Source of the DNA: Nocardia sienata NBRC 100364
GTDB lineage: Bacteria > Actinomycetota > Actinomycetes > Mycobacteriales > Mycobacteriaceae
Assembly: GCF_001613205.1 (NCBI RefSeq)
Contig: NZ_BDBX01000005.1
Coordinates: 62,001 to 126,000 of the forward strand
Length of the DNA stretch: 64,000 bases
Direction of reading: 5' to 3'
Each line of letters opens with the position of its first letter. The stretch's first letter is position 1. This document shows, one piece after another, positions 31,445 through 38,182 of the stretch. The notes under the pieces were generated by a model. It ran no database searches. It had not been told where the DNA came from and saw only the letters and a list, made by a program, of their open reading frames with translations. The position numbers and the translations under genes were made by a program.

Positions 31445-32095
31445 CTAGGCCGACCGAGTCGGCACCGCGGCCCGGAAACCGCGCCAGCCCACCGGGAGTT
31501 CGATGCGACCGGCCCGGATATCGGCGACCAGATCGGCATAGCCTTCGCGGGCCTGGCCGAGGTGAAACCAAGCTGTCCGACGGAGACGCCGATCCCCACA
31601 GTGGAGAACAGCCCACCGGGCATCGACGTACCGCGTCGCGACCTGGTCGATGACCTGTCCGAGCGAATGAGTGTGGGTACGTGCCCCGGTGCGGTGCGGC
31701 AGGTGCCGCAACCGCCAGGTGTCGATCTGTTCCACCACCGCGGTGATCCGCCGCCGCAGATCGGCTTCCGCGAACGACACAGAGTGGGGGGCCGGGTCCA
31801 GCGGATGGGCCGGCAGTGCGGCACGTAGGCCACCCAGTTCATGAGCGAAGCCCACCAGCGCCGGGGCACCGTCGGTATCGAGATGGCCCGAGATGCCGGC
31901 CAGCAACTGCTCGGGTGACGGCAACGCCGTGGCGCCGGCACCGAGCACGCCGTTCACCACAGCGAGAGCCGGCTGCTCCGCGCGGCGCGCCCCGGTACCT
32001 TCTCGAAGAAGCCTGCGGCTCTGCGGAACGGGCACCGACCCGGCGGGGTCCGCGCCCCGCGAGTGCGCGGTGCGACTACGGTTTTCGGCGTTCAT
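31445..32095 (-). CDS. DUF4254-like hypothetical protein
   Basis: A 216-residue soluble protein. I tentatively relate the C-terminal half (DLRRRITAVVEQIDTWRLRHLP, SLGQVIDQVATRYVDARWAVL, AWFHLGQAREGYADLVADIRAGRIELP) to DUF4254 proteins, which are frequent in Nocardia and of unknown function. The first 40 residues are Arg-rich and low in similarity. The ATG overlaps the stop of the SPW gene upstream (ATGA), so the two are coupled. Confidence 0.6.
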   Translation of the reverse strand: MNAENRSRTAHSRGADPAGSVPVPQSRRLLREGTGARRAEQPALAVVNGVLGAGATALPSPEQLLAGISGHLDTDGAPALVGFAHELGGLRAALPAHPLDPAPHSVSFAEADLRRRITAVVEQIDTWRLRHLPHRTGARTHTHSLGQVIDQVATRYVDARWAVLHCGDRRLRRTAWFHLGQAREGYADLVADIRAGRIELPVGWRGFRAAVPTRSA

Positions 32096-32529
32096 GCCGT
32101 GCTACCGGATCCGAGGCGATCGGCGATCTCTCGCTGCCGGATCTGTCGCAGCCGGTAGGTCACCAGCTCTTCGACCCGAGCGGTCTCGGCGACATTGCCG
32201 GCTTCGTCGCTCACGTAGGCCGTGCCCGCCAGCAGGGCGAGGAGCAGACCGGTCGTCCAGGCCACCCACCCCGCGCCCTCGGCGGCGAACCCGCCCACCC
32301 AGGGCGAGATGAAGAGCATCAGCCCGATGACCGATAGGGCCCAGTGGTCCTTCGTCGGATTTCGGGCGAGCAGCGACCACATCGCGTAGATGACGGTCAA
32401 CGCTCCCAGTCCGAGCGTGAGGCCGGCACCGGCCGCGGTCGTGTCGATCCACATCGGGGTCGCCGCGGTCGCGAGCCCCAAGGCCATGGCGCCCCATCCG
32501 ACGATCGAATTCCTACCCGTGCTGTCCAT
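32092..32529 (-). CDS. SPW repeat-containing membrane protein
   Basis: A 145-residue protein with four hydrophobic segments: IVGWGAMALGLATAATPMWI, AGLTLGLGALTVIYAMWSLL, WALSVIGLMLFISPWVGGFA with the SPW motif, and WVAWTTGLLLALLAGTAYV. A charged cytoplasmic tail ends QIRQREIADRLGSG. GGAGGTACGAC in front of ATG 32529 fixes the start. It is divergent from a TetR gene with an inverted repeat between them, so it is the probable target of that repressor. Function of SPW proteins is unknown. Confidence 0.85.
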   Translation of the reverse strand: MDSTGRNSIVGWGAMALGLATAATPMWIDTTAAGAGLTLGLGALTVIYAMWSLLARNPTKDHWALSVIGLMLFISPWVGGFAAEGAGWVAWTTGLLLALLAGTAYVSDEAGNVAETARVEELVTYRLRQIRQREIADRLGSGSTA

Positions 32530-32544
32530 GTCGTACCTCCTAAT

Positions 32545-32568
32545 CGCTACGCTACACGTATCGTAGCG
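32545..32568. promoter_or_regulatory. Inverted-repeat operator between SPW and TetR genes
   Basis: CGCTACG (32545-32551) and CGTAGCG (32562-32568) are exact reverse complements around a 10-bp AT-rich centre. It lies 15 bp from the SPW start and 60 bp from the TetR start, the classic position for a repressor controlling itself and its divergent neighbour. Confidence 0.65.
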
Positions 32569-32628
32569 CAAATGGCTGACATGATGGACCCGGTTGTGAG
32601 GAACCGGACACGAAGGCAAGGAGCTCCG

Positions 32629-33183
32629 ATGACCGAGGCGCCGGCACCCCGTGACGAACGGATCACCGCCGCGACGTTGGAACTGCTGCGCGCCAAAGGG
32701 CCGAAGGCAGTCACCGTCGAGGCAGTCGCCGCGCTGTCGGGGGTGGCGAAGACGACGATCTACCGCCGATACAGCAATCGCGGTGAAATGCTCACCTCGT
32801 CGTTGGGTTCGATCGCCGAGCCGGAGTTACCCCCGGGCACCGCGAGCCTGCCGACAGTGATGCGATGGGTTGTCGAACAATCCCTGCACGTCGTCGACGT
32901 GAGTATCGGACCAGGAGGTGTGGCCGCACTGCTCACCGACGACGATCCGGAATTCACCACCCTGATCCGCTCGCTGCTCGTACAGCATCGCCATCGACTG
33001 TCCGAGGCGCTGAGCCGAGCGCTCGAGGCCCAGGCACCGCGATCGGACCTCGACGTCGAAACCTTCCTGGACATGATCGTCGGTGCCTATCTCGCGGAGA
33101 TCGCGCGCAGCGGCGGTGTCCGAGACGACTGGAGTGAGCGGGTGCTGTCCGTGCTCACCGCCGGTGCTGTTCCGCTGGACTGA
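32629..33183 (+). CDS. TetR-family transcriptional regulator
   Basis: A 184-residue repressor. The N-terminal helix-turn-helix is AATLELLRAKGPKAVTVEAVAALSGVAKTTIYRRYSNRGEML, with the family's TTIYRRY core; the rest is a helical ligand domain. AAGGAG at a good distance supports ATG 32629; an upstream ATG at 32572 would start almost inside the operator and is less likely. The predicted operator is the inverted repeat at 32545-32568, and the divergent SPW operon is the likely target. Confidence 0.88.
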   Translation: MTEAPAPRDERITAATLELLRAKGPKAVTVEAVAALSGVAKTTIYRRYSNRGEMLTSSLGSIAEPELPPGTASLPTVMRWVVEQSLHVVDVSIGPGGVAALLTDDDPEFTTLIRSLLVQHRHRLSEALSRALEAQAPRSDLDVETFLDMIVGAYLAEIARSGGVRDDWSERVLSVLTAGAVPLD

Positions 33184-33187
33184 ATTC

Positions 33188-33205
33188 CTGTGGCCTCCGC
33201 CACAG
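33188..33205. other. Hairpin or operator after TetR gene
   Basis: CTGTGGC (33188-33194) and GCCACAG (33199-33205) form a perfect 7-bp stem with a CTCC loop. It starts 5 bp after the TetR stop and 43 bp before the next gene, so it may terminate the TetR transcript or serve as an operator for the following kshA unit; sequence alone cannot decide. Confidence 0.4.
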
Positions 33206-33248
33206 ACGTATTCCTAGCCTCGACTCATCCGAGGAAGGGATCCGGAAA

Positions 33249-33527
33249 TTGCAGCCGCTCGTCTGTCACACCTGTACCGCTCGTGTATCCGTCGCGAAGT
33301 ACAGCCCCGCCCACACGAGCATCCAATGGACCGCCGAGGCCTCGCGTACATGCCGGGAAATGGCCGCACTGACAGGGGTCGGTCACGCCGGCTACCTGCC
33401 GCGCTGCGAATCCCTCGACCGCACGGTGGACGACGCGGTGGCCCGCGGTCAGATCGCGCCGTCCACGCGGTCCGAGCCGGCGGTCGCGCCTCTTGCCGCC
33501 GGCTCGGACCGGCGTCCGCTCCGGTGA
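33249..33527 (+). CDS. Small Cys-containing protein encoded just upstream of kshA
   Basis: A 92-residue protein starting at TTG, preceded by GAGGAAGGGA about ten bases upstream. LQPLVCHTCTARVSVAKYSPAHTSIQWT has a CxxC pair at residues 6 and 9, with further cysteines in SRTCREM and PRCESLDRTVDDAVARG. As I recall, short proteins of this pattern occur next to kshA in mycobacterial steroid clusters; a role in metal or iron-sulfur handling is only a guess. It ends 52 bp before kshA and is probably co-transcribed with it. Confidence 0.65.
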   Translation: MQPLVCHTCTARVSVAKYSPAHTSIQWTAEASRTCREMAALTGVGHAGYLPRCESLDRTVDDAVARGQIAPSTRSEPAVAPLAAGSDRRPLR

Positions 33528-33579
33528 CCCCAGTCCACAGCCAGTCCGTTCGATCTACCCACACATCACTGGAGAACCC

Positions 33580-34716
33580 ATGACCGTCGAACCAGAGCGA
33601 ATCGAGATCCGCACCATCGAAACCGGAACGAATCCGGCGCGTTTCGCCCGCGGCTGGCATTGCCTCGGCCTGGCCAAGGATTTCCGGGACGGCACACCGC
33701 ACCAGGTCGAGGTCTTCGGTACCGAGGTCGTCGTATTCGCCGACTCCACCGGCCAGATCCATGTGCTCGACGCGTACTGCAGGCATATGGGCGGCAACCT
33801 CGCACGTGGTGAGATCAAAGGCGACACCATCGCCTGCCCCTTCCACGACTGGCGCTGGAACGGCAACGGCCGGTGCGAGGCGGTCCCGTACGCTCGCCGC
33901 ACCCCCAAGATCGCCCGCACACGAAGCTGGACCACCATGGAGCGCAACGGCATTCTGCTGGTCTGGCATTGCCCGCAGGGTTCCGAGCCGCCCGCCGAAC
34001 AGGCCATCCCGGAGATCGAGGGATACGAGGAGGGGCAGTGGAGCGACTGGACCTGGACGACGATCCGGGTCGAGGGGTCACACTGCCGCGAGATCGTCGA
34101 CAATGTCGTCGACATGGCGCATTTCTTCTACGTGCACTATCAGATGCCGGAGTACTTCAAAAACGTTTTCGACGGCCACATCGCCGGACAGCATATGCGC
34201 TCCTACGGTCGCGACGACATCCAAACCGGTGTGCAGATGGACCTTCCCGAAGCGCAGACCATTTCGGACGCCTTCTACTACGGTCCCTCCTTCATGCTCG
34301 ACACGATCTACACCGTCGCCGAGGGCACCACCGTCGAGTCCAAACTCATCAACTGCCACTACCCGGTCAGCTCGAACTCGTTCGTCCTCCAGTTCGGCAC
34401 GATCGTCAAGAAGATCGACGGGATGACCGAGGAGCAGACCGCGGAGATGGCCACACTGTTCACCGACGGGCTCGAAGAGCAGTTCAAGCAGGACATCGAG
34501 ATCTGGAAACATAAAACACGCATCGAAAACCCGCTGCTCACCGAAGAGGACGGCCCGGTGTACCAGCTTCGCCGGTGGTACAGCCAGTTCTATGTCGATC
34601 TCGAAGACGTCACTCCGGAGATGACGCAACGCTTCGAGTTCGAGGTCGACACCGGCCGCGCGCTCGAGTCATGGCATCGGGAAGTGGCGGCGAACCTGTC
34701 AGCTTCCGGCGAGTGA
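33580..34716 (+). CDS. kshA: 3-ketosteroid 9-alpha-hydroxylase oxygenase component KshA
   Basis: A 378-residue Rieske non-heme iron oxygenase. The Rieske cluster ligands are in YCRHMGGNLARGEIKGDTIACPFHDWRWNG (C-x-H, C-x2-H). The mononuclear iron site is IVDNVVDMAHFFYVHYQMPEYF. Strong KshA landmarks include RYARGWHCLG-like RFARGWHCLGLAKDF, YARRTPKIARTRSWTT, INCHYPVSSNSFVLQ and IEIWKHKTRIENPLL. It would hydroxylate C9 of a 3-ketosteroid, opening ring B together with a dehydrogenase, using a KshB reductase such as the one at 42857-43927. The true substrate may differ because this is a multi-paralogue family. GGAGAACCC precedes ATG 33580. Confidence 0.9.
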   Translation: MTVEPERIEIRTIETGTNPARFARGWHCLGLAKDFRDGTPHQVEVFGTEVVVFADSTGQIHVLDAYCRHMGGNLARGEIKGDTIACPFHDWRWNGNGRCEAVPYARRTPKIARTRSWTTMERNGILLVWHCPQGSEPPAEQAIPEIEGYEEGQWSDWTWTTIRVEGSHCREIVDNVVDMAHFFYVHYQMPEYFKNVFDGHIAGQHMRSYGRDDIQTGVQMDLPEAQTISDAFYYGPSFMLDTIYTVAEGTTVESKLINCHYPVSSNSFVLQFGTIVKKIDGMTEEQTAEMATLFTDGLEEQFKQDIEIWKHKTRIENPLLTEEDGPVYQLRRWYSQFYVDLEDVTPEMTQRFEFEVDTGRALESWHREVAANLSASGE

Positions 34717-35334
34717 TGTCGCTGTCCGCCCCGCCCCGGCCGGGGTGGGGCGGGGGCGCATCCCGTCGACGAACACCGAGATCACGGTGCGGGCGAGGCC
34801 GGACAGGGACCGCTGTGAATCCGACCGGAACCAGCGGGAGGCGTGCCAGACCGCATCGTAGAGAAGTTCCCGGAATGCCTCGGGATCGATATCTCCGCGG
34901 AGCTCGCCGGCCTCGACCCCCTCTCTGATGGCCTCGCGCCAGGCGACCTGCATGATGTCGGCGGTCGCCGACATATCGGCCTCCACCACACGTTCCCGCA
35001 TATATTCGCTTTCGCGGCGCCAGATCGCTGTGGCGCCGTGATACTCCTCGCTGGTCGCCAGCGCGACCTCGGTAAGCGCCTCGAGACGTTCGATCGGTGG
35101 CAATTCCCGTGCCAGCACAGCCTCGCAGCGCGCCGCCAGGTCCTCGATGTACTCGCGGATGAGTTCGGTGACGATCGCTTCCTTGGACGGGAAGTAGTGG
35201 TAGAGCGCGCCCGAATACACCCCGACCGCGTCGCCGATCTCACGGATGGTCGTCGCGGAAATCCCCTTACGGGCGAAGATCTCGGCCGAGCGGTCGAGAA
35301 TCAGCTTTCTGCGTTCCTGCGGGTTCACGGTCAT
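34699..35334 (-). CDS. TetR-family regulator, KstR2-like architecture
   Basis: A 211-residue regulator. The helix-turn-helix is ILDRSAEIFARKGISATTIREIGDAVGVYSGALYHYFPSKEAIVTELI, where SGALYHYF matches the SGSLYHHF of the steroid regulator KstR2. The ligand domain carries WRREREYM-like WRRESEYMRERVV and DAVWHASRWFR, again KstR2-like. ATG 35334 was chosen; GTG 35382 is an alternative start. The last 18 bases overlap the 3' end of the convergent kshA gene. A palindrome at 35387-35406 is the probable autoregulatory site, and a near-identical element precedes the IclR gene at 36236. Confidence 0.85.
   Translation of the reverse strand: MTVNPQERRKLILDRSAEIFARKGISATTIREIGDAVGVYSGALYHYFPSKEAIVTELIREYIEDLAARCEAVLARELPPIERLEALTEVALATSEEYHGATAIWRRESEYMRERVVEADMSATADIMQVAWREAIREGVEAGELRGDIDPEAFRELLYDAVWHASRWFRSDSQRSLSGLARTVISVFVDGMRPRPTPAGAGRTATSLAGS
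34726..34753. terminator. GC-rich hairpin at the kshA/TetR convergent ends
   Basis: A 28-bp near-perfect palindrome centred on GGCC at 34738-34741 (CCGCCCCGGCC then GGGGTGGGGCGG) with two G-U pairs. It begins 10 bp after the kshA stop but lies within the last codons of the TetR gene, so it may end kshA transcripts. It could also be a by-product of the Pro/Arg-rich TetR tail. Confidence 0.4.
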
Positions 35335-35386
35335 CCCCTGTCGGATTCGGGCGCGACTTGCCGGTCCGGCCGATTGTGCCACACCT

Positions 35387-35406
35387 CATTGATCAAACGG
35401 TCAATG
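35387..35406. promoter_or_regulatory. Operator A of the ATTGATC-N3-C-N2-TCAAT family
   Basis: CATTGATCAAACGGTCAATG: arms CATTGA and TCAATG are exact reverse complements with an 8-bp centre. It is 53 bp upstream of the TetR ATG at 35334, or 5 bp upstream if GTG 35382 is used. 16 of 18 central bases are identical to the element at 36286-36303. Confidence 0.65.
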
Positions 35407-35483
35407 GGTCCCGGGCTCCGCTACATCACCGGGTCATACGCCGGCGGTGGACGGCGGCCAGGCACTCGTTCGCCGACCACCGC

Positions 35484-36236
35484 TCATCCCGCGCGTTGTG
35501 CGGAGCCGTACTCGTCGTGGCTGCGCCAGATCGCATGCGCCGCGGATCGGACCGAGATGGCCAGCGGTACGAAATCCACCCTGTCGACCGGGCCGGTCAC
35601 CGAGACGGCCCCCACGCAGGTTCGGCTGTTGCCGATCGGGGCGGCCACACAGGCGATGCCCGCGACGCATTCCTCGCGTTCGTAGGCCACGCGCTGCTGA
35701 CGGATGCGGGCGATCTCATGGCGCGGTAGCACCTGCGTTCCCCCCGATGCCGGAACCGCGGCGGCCGCATATGCGGCGGCCCGATCCACGCCGGCATGGG
35801 CGATGAGCGCCTTGCCCAGCGCGGTACGCGAGGCCGGCTGTCGTCCGCCGATGCGCGAGGGGAGGGCGATCCGCCCGTAGCCGACCTTGTCGAGGTAACG
35901 CACGTCGTTGCCGTCGAGAACAGCCAGATGGACGATCAGCCCGCTCGTCGCGTGGAGTTCGTGCAAGATCGGATGCGCGGCCCGGTGCAGGCGGTCGTGC
36001 TGCTGCGCGAGGGCTCCCCACTCGAACATCGAGCGACTCAGACCGTACATCCGACCACGCCTGCCGACCCACCCCAACTCGACGAGCCGGGAGAGCATCC
36101 GGTGCACAGAGGAGCGCGGCAGGCCGGTCCGGCCGGACAGCTGGGACAGCGTGAGTTCGGCGCCGTCGCGGAACTCGTCGAGCAGAGTCGCGACGCGGTC
36201 GATGACAGCCGGAGAGAAGTCGTCGCCGTTCTTCAT
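35484..36236 (-). CDS. IclR-family transcriptional regulator
   Basis: A 250-residue IclR protein. The winged helix is VIDRVATLLDEFRDGAELTLSQLSGRTGLPRSSVHRMLSRLVELGWVGRRGRMYGLS. The effector domain includes GRIALPSRIGGRQPASRTALGKALIA, ECVAGIACVAAPIGNSRTCVGAVSVTGP with the family's Cys-containing effector-site strand. GGAGGTTCA precedes ATG 36236. It belongs with the adjacent IclR gene as a pair of divergent paralogues. Its promoter has the operator B element, so it may be controlled by the TetR protein next door. Confidence 0.9.
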   Translation of the reverse strand: MKNGDDFSPAVIDRVATLLDEFRDGAELTLSQLSGRTGLPRSSVHRMLSRLVELGWVGRRGRMYGLSRSMFEWGALAQQHDRLHRAAHPILHELHATSGLIVHLAVLDGNDVRYLDKVGYGRIALPSRIGGRQPASRTALGKALIAHAGVDRAAAYAAAAVPASGGTQVLPRHEIARIRQQRVAYEREECVAGIACVAAPIGNSRTCVGAVSVTGPVDRVDFVPLAISVRSAAHAIWRSHDEYGSAQRAG

Positions 36237-36285
36237 TGAACCTCCATCGGGAGCAGGCCGCGCCGCGGCCGGAAACCACAGGGCT

Positions 36286-36303
36286 ATTGATCAAGCGCTC
36301 AAT
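36286..36303. promoter_or_regulatory. Operator B of the ATTGATC-N3-C-N2-TCAAT family
   Basis: ATTGATCAAGCGCTCAAT, arms ATTGA and TCAAT, 16 of 18 bases identical to operator A (35388-35405). It lies 50 bp upstream of the IclR start. The shared sequence in front of a TetR and an IclR gene suggests one regulator acting on both. Confidence 0.65.
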
Positions 36304-36406
36304 CAATGGCTGAGGCGACAATAGCAGGACTGTGACGTGGGTCGAAACCATTCGGCGCTTATACCCTTGTGCCCACGATCACAGGAGCGGAGAAGACGGG
36401 ACCGCC

Positions 36407-37060
36407 TCAGGCGGAGAGCTGTGACACCACCATGTCGGCGGCCACAGCGAGGTCGTGCACGGCGCCCTCCGGAGTCCGCCCCGCCGGGCCGGCCAGCGAA
36501 AGCGCGGCGGCCTCCTGCCACCCGGCATCGAAGGCGAGCGCGACGCAGCGCACCCACTCCCCCGCGCGGCCTCGTATAACACTGTCCCGGACCACGGGCC
36601 CACACCCGTCACGTAGCGCCAGCAGAGCGGCACCCTCGACGGTCCCCCGCGCCGGAAGACGCTGCCCGACGCGGGCACACAGCGCCGAAGCCGCCCACCG
36701 GCCACCGATCAATTCGAGAAACAGCAGTTCGTCACCGTCGAGAACAGTCAGTTGAACGGTCATTCCGGTGCGTTTGCGCAGCTGGTACATCGTCGGGGCG
36801 GCGGCCCGGTAGATCCGATCGTGCCGGCGCGCCTCGGAGCCGAGTTCCACCAGCTTCGGCCCGAGGTGATAGGCGGTACCGTTCCGCCCCAGCCAGCCGA
36901 CCTCCACCAGCTGCGACAGCAACCGATGGGCCGACGACCGGGGAAAGCCCGCGCGCTCGGCCAGCTCGGTGAGTGTCAGGGTCTCGCATTCACGGAAAGG
37001 TTCGAGCAACAGAAGGACCCGCCCCATAACGGTCTGGGATCGGTTGTCTACAGCGGTCAC
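36407..37060 (-). CDS. IclR-family transcriptional regulator
   Basis: A 217-residue IclR protein, paralogous to the one downstream. Winged helix: VMGRVLLLLEPFRECETLTLTELAERAGFPRSSAHRLLSQLVEVGWLGRNGTAYHLG. Effector domain: TGMTVQLTVLDGDELLFLELIGG, GQRLPARGTVEGAALLAL, then a shortened C-terminus. GTG 37060 with GGAG six bases upstream is a better start than TTG 37105, which would lie inside the operator. The C-terminus lacks part of the usual IclR effector domain (about 30 residues shorter than its neighbour). Confidence 0.87.
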   Translation of the reverse strand: MTAVDNRSQTVMGRVLLLLEPFRECETLTLTELAERAGFPRSSAHRLLSQLVEVGWLGRNGTAYHLGPKLVELGSEARRHDRIYRAAAPTMYQLRKRTGMTVQLTVLDGDELLFLELIGGRWAASALCARVGQRLPARGTVEGAALLALRDGCGPVVRDSVIRGRAGEWVRCVALAFDAGWQEAAALSLAGPAGRTPEGAVHDLAVAADMVVSQLSA

Positions 37061-37087
37061 GGGCAACTCCGGCAGCGAGATGGACAG

Positions 37088-37111
37088 AATTGATTGATCG
37101 GACAATCAATT
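37088..37111. promoter_or_regulatory. Operator C: palindrome upstream of the second IclR gene
   Basis: AATTGATTG (37088-37096) and CAATCAATT (37103-37111) are exact 9-bp inverted repeats with a 6-bp spacer. The segment 37093-37110 also fits ATTGATC-N3-C-N2-TCAAT, sharing 13 of 18 bases with operator B. It lies 27 bp before the GTG start. Confidence 0.65.
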
Positions 37112-37164
37112 ATGACCGACGCGGCAGCGGACCTCCACAGACCGTTCATCCCAGCGAGACAACC

Positions 37165-37208
37165 ACACCGAAGAGCACCGCGACGATCGTCGCGGTGCTC
37201 TTCGGTGT
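37165..37208 (-). terminator. 44-bp perfect palindrome, terminator of the dioxygenase operon
   Basis: A flawless 44-bp palindrome: ACACCGAAGAGCACCGCGAC, GATC at the centre, and the exact reverse complement. As RNA it would form a 20-bp stem with a 4-nt loop. It lies 21 bp beyond the stop of the extradiol dioxygenase gene (minus strand), so it most likely ends the HsaA/HsaC-like transcript. No U-tract is obvious. Confidence 0.75.
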
Positions 37209-37228
37209 CAGGGCTGGCCGTGCGCGGT

Positions 37229-38155
37229 TCAGCCGGCCGTCGGAATGAACGCTTTCAACGGCTCGGAGCCCGACTGATCGTGACCCCAGTACGCGTCCGC
37301 GGTGATCTCCTCGGACGTGTAGTAGCGCTCGTCCACGAGCATCCCCTCGGTCCCGAATTCGAGATCCCATCCGCCGGGCGCGCGGACGTAGAACGAGATC
37401 ATCTTGTCGTTCGTGTGCCTGCCCAGCGTGGACGAGATCGAGAACTTCTGCCGGTTCACCCGGTCCAGTGCGCGGCCGACCGCGTCGAGGGTGTCGACCT
37501 CGGTCATCAGGTGCACCAGGCCCGGTTCGGCCGTCGGCGGGGCCGGGCACAGCGCAAGGCTGTGATGGCGCCGGTTGATCCCGAGGAACCGCACCCGGCT
37601 GTGGCCCTCTTCGTCCAGCCGGATCGAACCCCGGGGCAGGAAACCCAGTACCCGGGTGTAGAAGTCGTACGATTCGGCGAACTTCGCCGAGGGCAGCACC
37701 ACATGCCCCAGGCCGTGCTCCCCGGTGACCCATCGTCCGGCGAACGGAGTGACCAGCGGGCTGTGGTCGAGGACCGGGCCGAAGAACACCTCGAGGCGCG
37801 TCCCGGCCGGATCGTCGAACGCGATGGCCTGCTCCACGTCCAGATACGCGCATTCCGTCCGTGACAGCACCTCGACGGTGTGTCCGGATTCTTCCACGGC
37901 TTCGCGCACCCGCTGGAGCGCGAACTCGTCACGCACTTCCCAGCCGACGGCCAGCGCCCGATCGGAATCTCCGGGCAGGATTGCGATACGGGCGCGGCGT
38001 TCGTCGATGCGGGCGTACAGCCCGTCCCGTTCGGGACCGGAGCCGACGGCCATGCCGAGGCCGTCGATGAGCAGTTCACGCCAGCGCGCGACATCCTGGC
38101 TCTGGACCCGGAGATACCCGAGACCGCGGAGTTCTGTCCTGGAGAGTTCGGTCAT
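37229..38155 (-). CDS. HsaC-like extradiol dioxygenase (type I, VOC fold)
   Basis: A 308-residue two-domain vicinal-oxygen-chelate dioxygenase of the BphC/HsaC group, which cleaves catechol rings next to the hydroxyl pair. The start LRGLGYLRVQSQDVARWRELLIDGLGM is HsaC-like. Iron ligands are predicted in GLGHVVLPS (His), GLVHLMTEVD (His) and WDLEFGTEGM (Glu); RRHHSLALCP and SATLGRH-like SSTLGRHTNDKMISFYVRAPGG are the conserved active-site strands. GAGGAGGAAACA precedes ATG 38155. In the steroid pathway HsaC opens 3,4-DHSA; the partner hydrolase HsaD is not in the window. Confidence 0.88.
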   Translation of the reverse strand: MTELSRTELRGLGYLRVQSQDVARWRELLIDGLGMAVGSGPERDGLYARIDERRARIAILPGDSDRALAVGWEVRDEFALQRVREAVEESGHTVEVLSRTECAYLDVEQAIAFDDPAGTRLEVFFGPVLDHSPLVTPFAGRWVTGEHGLGHVVLPSAKFAESYDFYTRVLGFLPRGSIRLDEEGHSRVRFLGINRRHHSLALCPAPPTAEPGLVHLMTEVDTLDAVGRALDRVNRQKFSISSTLGRHTNDKMISFYVRAPGGWDLEFGTEGMLVDERYYTSEEITADAYWGHDQSGSEPLKAFIPTAG

Positions 38156-38182
38156 TGTTTCCTCCTCGAAAGCGAAGGGATG

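Noticed and set aside
37061..37105. TTG 37105 as start of the second IclR gene
   Set aside because: It lies within the perfect palindrome at 37088-37111, and GTG 37060 has a properly spaced GGAG.
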